DNA from: Candidatus Rokubacteria bacterium 13_1_40CM_69_27
GTDB taxonomy: Bacteria; Methylomirabilota; Methylomirabilia; Rokubacteriales; CSP1-6
NCBI GenBank assembly: GCA_001917535.1
Contig: MNEF01000101.1
Location: 1-64,000, forward strand
DNA length: 64,000 nucleotides
Direction of reading: 5' to 3'
This document shows positions 1 to 8,397 of this stretch, piece after piece (position 1 is the stretch's first letter; the number at the start of each line of letters is the position of its first letter). The notes under the pieces are model-generated. The model was given only the letters and a program-made list of their open reading frames with translations, was not told the DNA's origin and did no database searches. Position numbers and translations under genes: made by a program.

Positions 1-1
1 G

Positions 2-361
2 CACGAGGTGATCTGCCACTGCGCCGACTCGGAGACGACCGCGGCAGCCCGAATTCGCTTTCTCGTCGCCGAGAAGGACCCTCTCATCGCCGGCTATGAC
101 CAAGAGGCGTGGGCGGTCCGACTCGATTATCATCGCCACCCGCTCGAGCTTGCCTTGACCACCGTGGAGGCGGTGCGCGCTAACACCGCGGTGGTGATCC
201 GCTCCTTGCCCGAGGACGCCTGGCGGAGCGAAGGTCTCCACACGGAGTCCGGTCGGTACACCGCCGAGGACTGGCTACGGATCTACGCCGAGCACCTCGA
301 CATCCACGCCCGCCAGATCGAAAACAATGTGGTGGCGTGGCATGCCCACGCCCGCCGCTAG
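2..361 (+). CDS. DinB-family protein, 5' end cut by window
   Basis: The reading frame is open from the left edge, so the gene starts outside the window. It begins HEVICHCADSE, the first metal-binding helix of DinB/YfiT-like four-helix-bundle proteins. It continues with a DQEAWA segment and ends with a HLDIHARQI helix carrying further candidate metal-binding histidines. DinB-type proteins are small cytoplasmic metalloproteins, some of them thiol S-transferases; the substrate cannot be read from the sequence. The stop lies just downstream of the next gene's start, so the two overlap slightly. The family assignment is from motif recognition only. Confidence 0.65.
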   Translation, partial: HEVICHCADSETTAAARIRFLVAEKDPLIAGYDQEAWAVRLDYHRHPLELALTTVEAVRANTAVVIRSLPEDAWRSEGLHTESGRYTAEDWLRIYAEHLDIHARQIENNVVAWHAHARR

Positions 362-706
362 CGCTCGCGTGCTCGCCGTCAGCGCGGTCCTCCCCGACGG
401 GGCCAGCGACCGCCCCGCCGTCGTCCTCGTCCACGGTGCCGCCAACTCGGCGCGCGTGTGGACCTTCTGGCAGCAGGAGTTGGCGCAACACGGTTGGCCC
501 GCCTACGCGCTCGATCTCCGGGCCCACGGCGCCAGCCCCCCCCTCGACCTCTCGCGAACGAACATGACCGACTACGCCGCCGACGTCTCGGCGCTCGTGC
601 GCCAGCTCGCGGCCCCGCCCGTGGTGATGAGAGCTGGAGCATGGGCGGGCTCGCGACGCTGATTCCCGCAGCCCTCGCCTGGATGGAAAAGACAGCGAGC
701 CGCTGA
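342..706 (+). pseudogene. Alpha/beta hydrolase, frameshifted and truncated
   Basis: The first about 85 codons read as an alpha/beta hydrolase: PAVVLVHGAANSARVWTFW (oxyanion HG loop), then LDLRAHGASPP. At about 627-635 the frame breaks. The nucleophile elbow SWSMGGLATL continues only in another frame, which runs to a stop at 704-706. Removing two bases from ATGAGAGC joins the halves as PPVVMSWSMGG, so the lesion looks like a duplicated AG. Even after repair the protein stops soon after the nucleophile serine, without the acid and histidine of the triad. It is therefore a relic. The start is ATG at 342, inside the end of the DinB gene. Confidence 0.7.
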
Positions 707-842
707 CAGGCGCGGTCGCCGCCGCTCCGCTCCCGGTCAAAACCGTCCGTCTCCCGGGAGAACTTCCCTGGGTTCCTATCCGCATCGAGCACCGTGACCC
801 GTAGAGCGCGCGGGTTTCCGCTGACTTAGACGAGCGTGGGCG
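707..842 (+). other. Non-genic stretch with a coding-like relic
   Basis: No complete gene is visible between the broken hydrolase and the sigma-54 promoter. One frame reads VKTVRLPGELPWVPIRIEHR and ends at TAG near 804. It has a protein-like composition but no start and no recognised family. It may be the tail of a deleted gene. Confidence 0.3.
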
Positions 843-857
843 TGGCACCGCGCTTGC
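843..857 (+). promoter_or_regulatory. Sigma-54 (RpoN) -24/-12 promoter
   Basis: TGGCAC, five bases, then TTGC matches the RpoN consensus exactly, with GG and GC at the correct separation. It lies 42 bases upstream of the fecR-like start codon. Transcription should start near 869, leaving a leader of about 30 bases that carries the GGGAGG ribosome-binding site. No activator gene is adjacent. Confidence 0.7.
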
Positions 858-899
858 CTCAGAAGCCCTGGGGCACATTGCCCGGGGGAGGACATCCTC

Positions 900-1832
900 A
901 TGCCAACGATCCGCTACGCCGCGCTTCCGATAGTTGCGCTCGCGTTCCTGCCGGCCTCACCGGCCTTCGCCGAGGCCACGCGGGCCGGCGTCGTCACGGC
1001 CCTGCAGGGCCAGGCGACGGTCGGTCGCCTCGCGTCCAGCCAGTCCACGCCGCTCAAGTTCAGGGACGACGTGTTCGTCTCTGACCGGATCAGCACGGGC
1101 GACAGATCGCTCGCGCGAATCCTCCTGGGCGGCCGGGCCACGGTCACCGTGCGCGAGCGTTCCATTCTCGCGATCACGGCGGCGCCGGGAACGGCCACCC
1201 TCGACCTGTCCCGGGGCAAGCTCGCTCTCGCGGTCGCCAAGGACGCGATGAAGCCGGGCGATTCCGTCGAGGTCAGAACTCCGAACATCGTGGTGGCCAT
1301 CCGGGGCACTGTGGTCGTCGCCGAAGTCTTGCCCGGCAGCGTCAAGGACGGCACCCCGGATGTCACGCTCTTCACGGTCCTGCGCGGGATCGTCGAAGTC
1401 GTTCGGCTCGATGCGGTCTCCCGCCGGCCGCTGGGTCCTCCGCTGACCCTCGGCGCCCTGCAGAGCATCACCGTGACGGGCGCGGCGCCGCCGCAGCTTC
1501 GGACCATCACGCCCGAAGCGGCCCAGAAGATCGCCAAGGAGTACAAGACCCCGCTGGCCCCTGTGGGGACCGCCGCCACCACCGCCGTGGCCGAGGGCGA
1601 GGCCCAGAAGGCGGCCGTTCGTGTCGATGCGCTGGTTCAGGGCTTGACGCGAGGCCCGTCGGGCACGGCGGCTGCAGTATCCCCCACGGCGGGCGCGCTC
1701 TCGCCGGGCGTGACCTCGACGACCTCGGGGACGCTCTCGTCCACGACGTCGAGCGTGTTCTCGAAGACGTCGGGAGTTCTCGACACGACGACCTCGGGCG
1801 TGAGCACGCCGACGCTGCCGCTCATCAAGTAG
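900..1832 (+). CDS. Secreted FecR-domain protein
   Basis: This 310-residue protein opens with a signal peptide (hydrophobic to about residue 23, cleavage after AFA). Residues 30-130 form a FecR domain: a two-part sheet with ILLGGRATVTVRERS, then VEVRTPNIVVAIRGTVVVAEV, the typical core. The C-terminal 60 residues are low-complexity Ser/Thr repeats (TSTTSGTLSSTTSSVFSKTSG). No transmembrane anchor or FecI-type sigma factor is nearby, so it is not a classical FecR anti-sigma factor and is more likely an envelope or surface protein. GGGAGG precedes the ATG, and a sigma-54 promoter lies just upstream. Confidence 0.75.
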   Translation: MPTIRYAALPIVALAFLPASPAFAEATRAGVVTALQGQATVGRLASSQSTPLKFRDDVFVSDRISTGDRSLARILLGGRATVTVRERSILAITAAPGTATLDLSRGKLALAVAKDAMKPGDSVEVRTPNIVVAIRGTVVVAEVLPGSVKDGTPDVTLFTVLRGIVEVVRLDAVSRRPLGPPLTLGALQSITVTGAAPPQLRTITPEAAQKIAKEYKTPLAPVGTAATTAVAEGEAQKAAVRVDALVQGLTRGPSGTAAAVSPTAGALSPGVTSTTSGTLSSTTSSVFSKTSGVLDTTTSGVSTPTLPLIK

Positions 1833-1843
1833 CGCGGCGGGCC

Positions 1844-1880
1844 CGTCGTCGAGAACGACGCCGGCGACCGTCCGGCCGGC
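1844..1880. terminator. Hairpins between convergent fecR-like gene and moaA
   Basis: CGTCGT, a five-base loop and ACGACG (1844-1860) is followed by paired GCCGGC boxes (1860-1865 and 1875-1880). The site lies between two convergent stop codons, so it may end transcripts from both sides. There is no T-run, so intrinsic termination is uncertain. Confidence 0.4.
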
Positions 1881-1907
1881 GTTCGGGGAGTGGGAAGCAT
1901 CCGCGGC

Positions 1908-2933
1908 TCAGCCGCCGCGGGTGTGCATCTCTAGATGGGGGTCCTGTCGCAGTTGGCCGATCTGGATGAGGGGCCCGCGGTCACGCGCGGCCAGACGCTC
2001 CTCGGCACCGCGATCGGTCCTCGCCGTCCAGCGTCCGACGATGAGCGCCGCCAGCTCCTCCCGGCTTGCCCGCCGACGCAGCGGGCCGCGCAGGTCCGTC
2101 CCCGTCAGGGCGTACAGGCACAGGTACCACATCCCATCGGCCGTCAGCCGGCTCCGGTCGCAAGCGCGACAGAACGGCGCCGTCGTCGAGGCGATGATCC
2201 CGAAGACCGTGCCGTCCGGGAGCCTGAAGCGCTCCGCCGGCGCCGTGCTCTCCGGCTCGGGGACGGGCTCGATGCGGCCGTAGCGCCTGCCGAGCACGCC
2301 GAGGATCTCGGCGCGCGAGACGACCTTGTCCATGGACCAGCGAGTGGCCCCCCCGACGTCCATGTATTCGATGAACCGCACCTCGGCCGGCACGCGCCGG
2401 CCGAACTCGATCAGATCTCCCAGCTCGTCGTCGTTCACGCCGCGCATGACCACCGTGTCGAGCTTGGTGCCGGTGAGGCCGGCGCCGCTCGCGGCCGCGA
2501 TGCCCTCCAGCACCTGGGCGTGCGTCGGTCGGCGCGTGAGCGCGGCGAAGCGCTCGGGCTTCAGCGTGTCCAGGCTGACCGTCACCCGATGCAGACCGGC
2601 GTCTTTGAGGGCCTGGGCCTGGTCGGCGAGCAGCACCGCGTTGGTCGTGATGGCCAGGTCACGGAGGCCGGGCTTGGCCGCCAGCAGGCGTACCAGCGTC
2701 GGCAGATCCCGCCGCAGGAGCGGCTCACCGCCGGTGAGCCTCACCTTGTCCACGCCCAGCCCGATGAAGACCTCGACCAGCGCGCTGATCTCCTCGAAGT
2801 GGAGGATCGCCTCCCGAGGCAGCCAGACGTAGTCCTCCTCGGGCATGCAGTACTGGCACCGCAAATTACAGCGGTCCGTCACCGATAGCCGGAGGTTCCG
2901 GAGCGGGCGCCCCAGCGTGTCGCGAGCCGTCAT
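1908..2933 (-). CDS. moaA: GTP 3',8-cyclase MoaA
   Basis: This radical SAM enzyme converts GTP to 3',8-cyclo-GTP, the first step of molybdopterin synthesis. At 341 residues it has normal family length. CNLRCQYC near residue 22 binds the SAM-side Fe4S4 cluster; [10 protein letters not shown] follows. [19 protein letters not shown] near residue 258 supplies the second cluster. The C-terminus is GG, as MoaA requires for activity. The product would supply the formate dehydrogenase encoded near 45 kb together with MoeA near 25 kb. The gene follows hemQ by a few bases on the same strand. Confidence 0.95.
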   Translation of the reverse strand: MTARDTLGRPLRNLRLSVTDRCNLRCQYCMPEEDYVWLPREAILHFEEISALVEVFIGLGVDKVRLTGGEPLLRRDLPTLVRLLAAKPGLRDLAITTNAVLLADQAQALKDAGLHRVTVSLDTLKPERFAALTRRPTHAQVLEGIAAASGAGLTGTKLDTVVMRGVNDDELGDLIEFGRRVPAEVRFIEYMDVGGATRWSMDKVVSRAEILGVLGRRYGRIEPVPEPESTAPAERFRLPDGTVFGIIASTTAPFCRACDRSRLTADGMWYLCLYALTGTDLRGPLRRRASREELAALIVGRWTARTDRGAEERLAARDRGPLIQIGQLRQDPHLEMHTRGG

Positions 2934-2943
2934 CGCGTCGATC

Positions 2944-3630
2944 CTACCCCAGCGCCTGGAGAATGTCCTCGAGCGGGCGCCGCGCGCACGTGTGCTGAGG
3001 CGTGTCGCGTACGGTGTAGCGGCTGGCCTCCGTCTCCCGGAGTTGCATGAGCAGGGTCACGAATTCCTTGGGATCGTCGCCCTCGAAGGCGACCACGAAA
3101 TCCTGGTCGTCCATCCCGAAGGAATAGGCGGTGTTGATCCGGATGGCCGGGAAGCGATGACCGGTACGGATGTGCTCGGCCATCATCCGGCGTCGCGCCT
3201 CGATCGGCAGCAGATACCACTCGCGCGTCTTCACGAACGGGTAGACGAAGAGGTACTTCGACTGGCCCGGCTGCATTGTGACCACCGCCTCGTCGTCGGA
3301 ATGGGCCTTGACGTACTGCGACTCCCGGGTGACGGCGAGGTAGGTGTAGGTGTTGTCGAGATGGGGCGCCATGGCCGTCGTGCGTAACCCCTCGGTCAGC
3401 ACCTGGATGGGCGGCAGCTCGCGCGAGGTCAGCCACAGCAGGAAGTCGGTGTCCCGCCGGAGGCCGATCGTCGAGTAGGCCCGAATGGTCAGGCGGTTCT
3501 TGAAGTCGTCGATCTTGACCAGATACTCGGCGATCGCGCGGCTCTTGTCGGCCTTGGCGAGCGTGAACCACGACGGCCGCGCCTTGAAGAAGGTGTAGAG
3601 CATGCAGTAACCGGGCGGTATCTGTTCCAC
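2944..3630 (-). CDS. hemQ: Chlorite dismutase-family heme protein (HemQ-like)
   Basis: The 228-residue ferredoxin-like fold protein has the family hallmark [17 protein letters not shown] in the middle, then [10 protein letters not shown], whose EH histidine is the expected proximal heme ligand. [18 protein letters not shown] follows. Members are either chlorite dismutases or HemQ, the coproheme decarboxylase that finishes heme b synthesis. With C5-pathway heme genes in the same window, HemQ is the more likely role, but the distal residue that separates the two was not confidently aligned. GTG start at 3630 follows an ideal AGGAGG six bases upstream. The radical SAM gene ends 10 bases before it. 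Confidence 0.8.
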   Translation of the reverse strand: MEQIPPGYCMLYTFFKARPSWFTLAKADKSRAIAEYLVKIDDFKNRLTIRAYSTIGLRRDTDFLLWLTSRELPPIQVLTEGLRTTAMAPHLDNTYTYLAVTRESQYVKAHSDDEAVVTMQPGQSKYLFVYPFVKTREWYLLPIEARRRMMAEHIRTGHRFPAIRINTAYSFGMDDQDFVVAFEGDDPKEFVTLLMQLRETEASRYTVRDTPQHTCARRPLEDILQALG

Positions 3631-3640
3631 GCGCGTCCTC

Positions 3641-5344
3641 CTAGCCCACCGGGCGCGGGGCGGCCTCGGCCCCGGCTCGCTCCCACTCCCGGATCAGTCC
3701 GGACTTCTTCACGCCCACGTCGAAATGATCCCACGGTAGCCGCTCGTCGATGGAGCGCTCCCGTGTCGTGTAGAAGGCGGCGTCGGCGTCCCACTCCCGG
3801 AGAGCCCGCCGCCAGTCGCCCTCCAGGCGGGTGGCCAGCTCGAGGAAGTCCCCGACACGGCGATCGCCCCGCGCCAGCAGCGCCTGGAGCGCGGCCTCGC
3901 GGGGGTTCTCGTGCAGGACCCGGACGTTGGAGAAGGGCCGCGCTCCGCGCTTGATGATCTCCAGCTTGTTCTGCAGCGACTCCACCGTGTCGAACGGCGC
4001 CCACTGAAACGGCGTCCAGGGCTTGGGGACGAAGGACGAGATCGACAGCGTCAGCCGGCCGAAGGGTTTCCCGACGGGATCGAGGACCCGCAGCCGCTCG
4101 AGCATTCGTTGCGCCAGATCGGGAATCGCCTCCACGTCCTCCAGCGTCTCGGTCGGCTGACCGATCATGAAGTAACACTTGAGGTTCGGGATCCCGTGGC
4201 GCCGGATCAGCGCGCAGGCGGCGTAGAGCTGCTCGTCGGTGATCACCTTCCGGATCGCCCTCCGCAGGCGCTCCGTCCCGGCCTCCGGCGCGACCGTCAG
4301 CGTGCGGTGGCCACCGCGCGCCAGCGCCGCCACCAGGTCGGGGGTGAGGCTGTCGGCGCGAAGCGAGGAGATGGACAGCTCAAGCCCCTGGTCCTCCACC
4401 ACCTTGAGCAGGTCGCCGATCCACGGGTAATCGGAGACGCAGGCGCCCACCAGCCCGATCCGCTTGCCGTCGGCATCCTTGGCGATCTTCGCGACCGTCT
4501 CCGTGAGCGACGCCACCGAGCGGTGCCGGACCGGCCGGTAGACCTGGCCCTCGAGGCAGAAGCGGCAGCCGCGACCGCACCCCTTGCCCACCTCCAGCAG
4601 CGCCATGTGCCCGTATTCCGCGTGGGGTGTCTTCACCAGCGAGATGGTCTCGAAGCGGTTGACGTCGCTGAGCCGGCGCTTGGTCACGATCGCGGACGCC
4701 CCCTCGCGCGGCAGCACCGCGGCCACCGTGCCGTCGGGCTGGTAAGACACTCCGTAGCGGTCGGGCACGTAGATGCCGGGAATCGTCACGAGCCGGTCGA
4801 GGAAGCTCTGACGCTCGCGGTAGCCCTCCCGATAGGCCTGGATGAGCTCGCCGACAAGCTCCTCGCCCTCGCCGACGACGATGAAGTCCATGAAGGGCGC
4901 CAGGGGCTCGGGGTTGGAGAACGCGCACACGCCCCCCATGAGCACGAGGGGGTCGTGCGGGCCGCGGTCGGCGGTGCGCAGCGGGATTCCCGCGAGGGCG
5001 AGGAGCCTGAGCGCGTTGATGTAGTCGCCCTCATAGGTGATCGAGAAGGCGACCATATGAAAGTCCGACAGCGATCGCAGCGACTCCAGCGAGAAGGGCG
5101 GGGTGCTCGTCCGCCTGAGCTCGTCGGCGTCCTCGGGGTCGGGCAGGAACACCCGCTCACAGACGACGTCGGGCAGCTGGTTGAGATACCAGTAGATCGT
5201 CTGGAAGCCCAGGTTGGACATCCCGACGGCGTAGGTGTTGGGGTAGACGAGGGCGACGGGGACCTTGCCCCCCCAGTCCTTGCGGATGGTGCCCTGCTCC
5301 TGCGCCAGCCGCGCCTGGGCTTTTTTCTTTAGTGTCCAGGACAT
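3641..5344 (-). CDS. B12-binding-like radical SAM protein (COG1032/YgiQ type)
   Basis: The protein has 567 residues from ATG 5344. The N-terminal half (VALVYPNTYAVGMSNLGFQ, then VLMGGVCAFSNPEPLAPFMD) resembles the Rossmann/B12-binding-like part of COG1032 proteins. The radical SAM core follows with GKGCGRGCRFCLEGQ (CxxxCxxC) and VAPEAGTERLR. The substrate is unknown; related proteins include methylthiotransferases and uncharacterised P-loop-free radical enzymes. An in-frame ATG at 5404 overlaps the rtcB stop as ATGA and would add 20 residues; I prefer 5344 because the conserved region begins there, but the longer form fits the local habit of four-base overlaps. Confidence 0.8.
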   Translation of the reverse strand: MSWTLKKKAQARLAQEQGTIRKDWGGKVPVALVYPNTYAVGMSNLGFQTIYWYLNQLPDVVCERVFLPDPEDADELRRTSTPPFSLESLRSLSDFHMVAFSITYEGDYINALRLLALAGIPLRTADRGPHDPLVLMGGVCAFSNPEPLAPFMDFIVVGEGEELVGELIQAYREGYRERQSFLDRLVTIPGIYVPDRYGVSYQPDGTVAAVLPREGASAIVTKRRLSDVNRFETISLVKTPHAEYGHMALLEVGKGCGRGCRFCLEGQVYRPVRHRSVASLTETVAKIAKDADGKRIGLVGACVSDYPWIGDLLKVVEDQGLELSISSLRADSLTPDLVAALARGGHRTLTVAPEAGTERLRRAIRKVITDEQLYAACALIRRHGIPNLKCYFMIGQPTETLEDVEAIPDLAQRMLERLRVLDPVGKPFGRLTLSISSFVPKPWTPFQWAPFDTVESLQNKLEIIKRGARPFSNVRVLHENPREAALQALLARGDRRVGDFLELATRLEGDWRRALREWDADAAFYTTRERSIDERLPWDHFDVGVKKSGLIREWERAGAEAAPRPVG

Positions 5345-5400
5345 CGGGCTCACTCTATCACATCCGGTCACGGCCGCCCGGGCAGGCGCGCATGAGCGCT

Positions 5401-6807
5401 TCATCCCTTGATCACCGCGATCGGCCTCAGGCGGGCCACGCGCGTCGAGATGCCGAAGCGGTGGACGACCTCCACGACATCCTTCACGTCCTTGTAGGCC
5501 TCGGGCATCTCCTCGGCCAGAGCGTCGCGACCGGTCGCGCGGGCCAGGACGCCCCGCGCCTCCAGCTCCCTGGCGATCGAACGGCCACGGGCAGCCTTGA
5601 CCGCAGCCGTCCGGCTCATCACGCGGCCGGCGCCGTGGCATGTGCTGCCGAACGTCTCCCGCATCGCGATCTCGGTGCCGAGCAGGACGAACGAGTATCG
5701 TCCCATGTCACCCGGCACCAGCACCGGCTGGCCCGGGAACGCCCGGGTGGCACCCTTGCGGTGGACGAGGAGCCGCCGCCGGTGCCCGTTCACCTCGTGC
5801 TCCTCCTCTTTGGCGATGTTGTGGGCGACGTCGTAGACCGTTCTCATGCCGAGCTGGCGCGGCGTGAGCCCCAGCGTCCGCGTGAACGCCTCCCGCGCCC
5901 AGTGCGTGATCAGCTGGCGGTTCGCGAAGGCGAAGTTCGCCGCCGCCCGCATGGCGCCGAGATAGGTGCGGGCTTCCTCCGAGTCTACCGGCGCGCAGGC
6001 CAGCTGGCGGTCGGGCACGGCGATGCCGTACCGCTTGAGCGCTCGCTCCGTCAGCCTCAGGGAATCCGTGCAGACCTGGTGGCCGAGCCCTCGCGAGCCG
6101 GTGTGGATCATCACGGTCACCGCGCCCTCGCTCAGCCCCAGGCGCGCGGCCCCGGCCTCGTCGTAGACCTCGTCGACGACCTGGACCTCGAGGAAGTGAT
6201 TCCCCGATCCGAGCGTTCCGAGCTGGCGCCGCCCCCGCTCGAGCGCGTGCTCGGAGACGTGCTCGGGCTGGGCCCCGGGAATGCATCCGTTCGACTCCTG
6301 CCGCTCGATGTCGTCGCCCTCGCCCCAACCCTGCCCGACCGCCCACGCCGCGCCCGCTGCCATCACCTGCTGGAGCGCCCGGGCGTCGAGCTTGACGCGC
6401 CCCTGGGAGCCGACCCCCGTGGGAATGGCCGCATACAGCGCGTCGACGAGCGACTCCACGCGGGGGGCGATCTCCGCCTGCCGGAGCTCCGTCCGCAGAA
6501 GTCGCACACCGCAGTTGATGTCGAAGCCGATCGCTCCGGGGCTCACCACGCCGCGCACGGCGTCGGTGGCGACCACGCCGCCCACCGGCAGCCCGTAGCC
6601 CTGGTGGATGTCGGGCATCGCCAGCGCCGCCTTCACGATGCCGGGCAAGGTGGCGCCGTTCGCCAGCTGCTCCAGGGAGGCGTCGTTCCGGATCTGGGCC
6701 ATCAGCCGCTCGTCGGCGACGACGAGGGCCGGCACGCGCATCCCGGGCCGCGCGTCGGGCGGGATTCGCCAGAGATAGGGTCCGACCTGTTCGACCTTCA
6801 CACCCAT
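5401..6807 (-). CDS. rtcB: RNA 3'-phosphate/5'-OH ligase RtcB
   Basis: RtcB joins 2',3'-cyclic phosphate or 3'-phosphate RNA ends to 5'-OH ends using GTP and Mn2+, in RNA repair. The 468-residue sequence carries the whole set of motifs: MPDIHQGYGLPVGGV, FDINCGVRLLR, GSGNHFLEVQVVD, HTGSRGLGHQV, and STCHGAGRVMSR, whose histidine takes the GMP. No archease gene is adjacent. A TACAAT box lies eight bases before the ATG (6816-6821); no matching -35 is seen, so promoter status is unclear. Confidence 0.95.
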   Translation of the reverse strand: MGVKVEQVGPYLWRIPPDARPGMRVPALVVADERLMAQIRNDASLEQLANGATLPGIVKAALAMPDIHQGYGLPVGGVVATDAVRGVVSPGAIGFDINCGVRLLRTELRQAEIAPRVESLVDALYAAIPTGVGSQGRVKLDARALQQVMAAGAAWAVGQGWGEGDDIERQESNGCIPGAQPEHVSEHALERGRRQLGTLGSGNHFLEVQVVDEVYDEAGAARLGLSEGAVTVMIHTGSRGLGHQVCTDSLRLTERALKRYGIAVPDRQLACAPVDSEEARTYLGAMRAAANFAFANRQLITHWAREAFTRTLGLTPRQLGMRTVYDVAHNIAKEEEHEVNGHRRRLLVHRKGATRAFPGQPVLVPGDMGRYSFVLLGTEIAMRETFGSTCHGAGRVMSRTAAVKAARGRSIARELEARGVLARATGRDALAEEMPEAYKDVKDVVEVVHRFGISTRVARLRPIAVIKG

Positions 6808-6862
6808 GGCTCTTTATTGTAGCGGCCGCCGGTTGCCCCGCGGGGTGCGAGGCGCGGGCTGC

Positions 6863-7654
6863 TCAGCTCGCGGTGGCGGGAGTCGCCCGGCGGTGCGTCC
6901 AGGCCAGCCCGATCAAGGCGACCACGACCCCGAGCACGCTGGCGAGCTGCGGCACCCGGAATGAGCCGAGCCAGAAGCTGTCCAGCCTCAGCGACTCGAT
7001 CGCGAAGCGCCCCACGGAGTAGAGCCCGATGTAGACGAAGAAGAGCGCCCCTGGCTGCTGCCGCAACCGCGGGCGGAGCCAGGCCACCAGCATGAGGAAG
7101 ACCGCGAAGTCCCAGAGCGACTCGTAGAGGAAGGTGGGATGGAAGTATTCGTACTGGGCGTAGCCGGGCGGGCGATGCGCGGGCGAGATGTAGAGCTTCC
7201 AGGGCAGCTCCGTCGGGCGACCGAACGCCTCCTCGTTGAAGAAGTTCCCCCATCGCCCGATCGCCTGCCCGATGGCGAGGCTCGGCGCCGCCATGTCCAG
7301 ACCGCGGAGGACCGGCAGCCGCCACCGGTAGGCGAGCCACACGCCGACCAGCGGCCCCAGAATGAGACCGCCGTGCATGGCGAGCCCGCCCTCCCACACC
7401 GCGACGATCTTGGCCGGGTACTGGCCGTAATAGTCCCAGTTGAAGATCACCTCGTACAGCCGCGCGCCCAGCAACCCGGCCAGGATGGCCCACTGGGCCG
7501 CGCTGATGATGTCGTCGGCCGGCAGGCCGTCGCGGCGCGCCTGGCGGTGGCCGAGCCAGAGGCCGACGACGATCGCGGCGGCCATCAGGATGCCGTACCA
7601 GCGGATGACGAGTGGTCCGATCTCGAAGGCGATGGCTCCGGGGGAAGCGAACAT
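6863..7654 (-). CDS. lgt: Prolipoprotein diacylglyceryl transferase Lgt
   Basis: Lgt attaches diacylglycerol from phosphatidylglycerol to the lipobox cysteine of prolipoproteins in the inner membrane. The 263-residue protein has about seven membrane segments, the GGLAMHGGLILG motif, and the signature GRWGNFFNEEAFGRP. I chose ATG 7654 because the hydrophobic N-terminus begins there; ATG 7678 would add eight residues. Neither start has a clear ribosome-binding site. It is divergent from the ydcF-like gene only 36 bases away. PgsA in this window helps make its lipid donor. Confidence 0.93.
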   Translation of the reverse strand: MFASPGAIAFEIGPLVIRWYGILMAAAIVVGLWLGHRQARRDGLPADDIISAAQWAILAGLLGARLYEVIFNWDYYGQYPAKIVAVWEGGLAMHGGLILGPLVGVWLAYRWRLPVLRGLDMAAPSLAIGQAIGRWGNFFNEEAFGRPTELPWKLYISPAHRPPGYAQYEYFHPTFLYESLWDFAVFLMLVAWLRPRLRQQPGALFFVYIGLYSVGRFAIESLRLDSFWLGSFRVPQLASVLGVVVALIGLAWTHRRATPATAS

Positions 7655-7690
7655 CTCAGGTAAGATAGCCTGGCGCATGTCAGCCGTCCA

Positions 7691-8332
7691 ATGAACCTCC
7701 GACGCGTTCGGCGCGCGGTCCCCCTGCTCCTCCTCGGCCTCTTCGCCGCCCTCCTCGTCCTCGGCGTCCGGGCGGTCGGCCCATTCCTGGTGGTGGCCGA
7801 TCGCCTCGAGCCCAGCGACGCGATCATCGTGCTCGAGGGCGGGACCCCGGCCCGGGAGGTGGAGGCGGCCGTGCTGTACCGCCGCGAGCTGGCTCCCGTC
7901 GTCGTTCTCGCGCTGGCGCGCGACCCCTTCCCGGTGGCGCGGCAGCTGGCGGGCGAGCCCATCTTGCAAGAGAGGGCGGCCCGGGCCCTGGAGTATGCGG
8001 GCGTTCCCCGGCACGCGATCGTGAGGCTGGAGCGGCAGGCGGAGAACACCGCCCAGGAGCTGCAGGTCGACTTCGAGCACGCGCGTGCCCGGGGCTTCCG
8101 GCGCGTGATTCTCGTCACGTCACCTCAGCACACCCGTCGCGTGCGCGTCATCTGGAACGCGCGCTACCAGGCGAGGATCCCGGCGCTGGTCCATCCGACC
8201 CTCTACGAGCCCTTCGTTCCCGGGCGGTGGTGGCGCTCGCGGCGGTCCCTGGAGGAGGGCCTCCACGAGCTGGTGGCCATCGCGCACTTCTTCATCGGCA
8301 GCCCACTGCCGACGTTCGACCGGGGGGACTAG
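7691..8332 (+). CDS. YdcF-like DUF218 membrane protein
   Basis: The 213-residue protein has one N-terminal membrane helix (residues 9-30) and a DUF218 domain. Visible motifs are DAIIVLEGGTPAREVEAA, RQAENTAQELQ and VILVTSPQHTRRVRVIW, the usual DUF218 acidic and Ser/His sites. E. coli YdcF binds SAM and ElyC/SanA-type members affect the cell envelope; the function here is unknown. It faces the plus strand among minus-strand genes and ends 65 bases before the tail of the LAGLIDADG relic. Confidence 0.75.
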   Translation: MNLRRVRRAVPLLLLGLFAALLVLGVRAVGPFLVVADRLEPSDAIIVLEGGTPAREVEAAVLYRRELAPVVVLALARDPFPVARQLAGEPILQERAARALEYAGVPRHAIVRLERQAENTAQELQVDFEHARARGFRRVILVTSPQHTRRVRVIWNARYQARIPALVHPTLYEPFVPGRWWRSRRSLEEGLHELVAIAHFFIGSPLPTFDRGD

Positions 8333-8397
8333 AGGCGGCGCCCGACACTTACGACGGGATCACGCGCGATCGTGACGGGAACGCCTTGGTACCGCTG

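Noticed and set aside
707..806. Coding-like tail near the broken hydrolase as a gene
   Set aside because: It has no start codon and no recognised family, so it is listed only as a relic.
6816..6821. TACAAT box just before rtcB (and a similar one at 49054-49059 before fdhD) as leaderless promoters
   Set aside because: The -10-like boxes are 8-11 bases from the start codons, which is suggestive, but no -35 or extended -10 accompanies either. Evidence is too thin for a feature.
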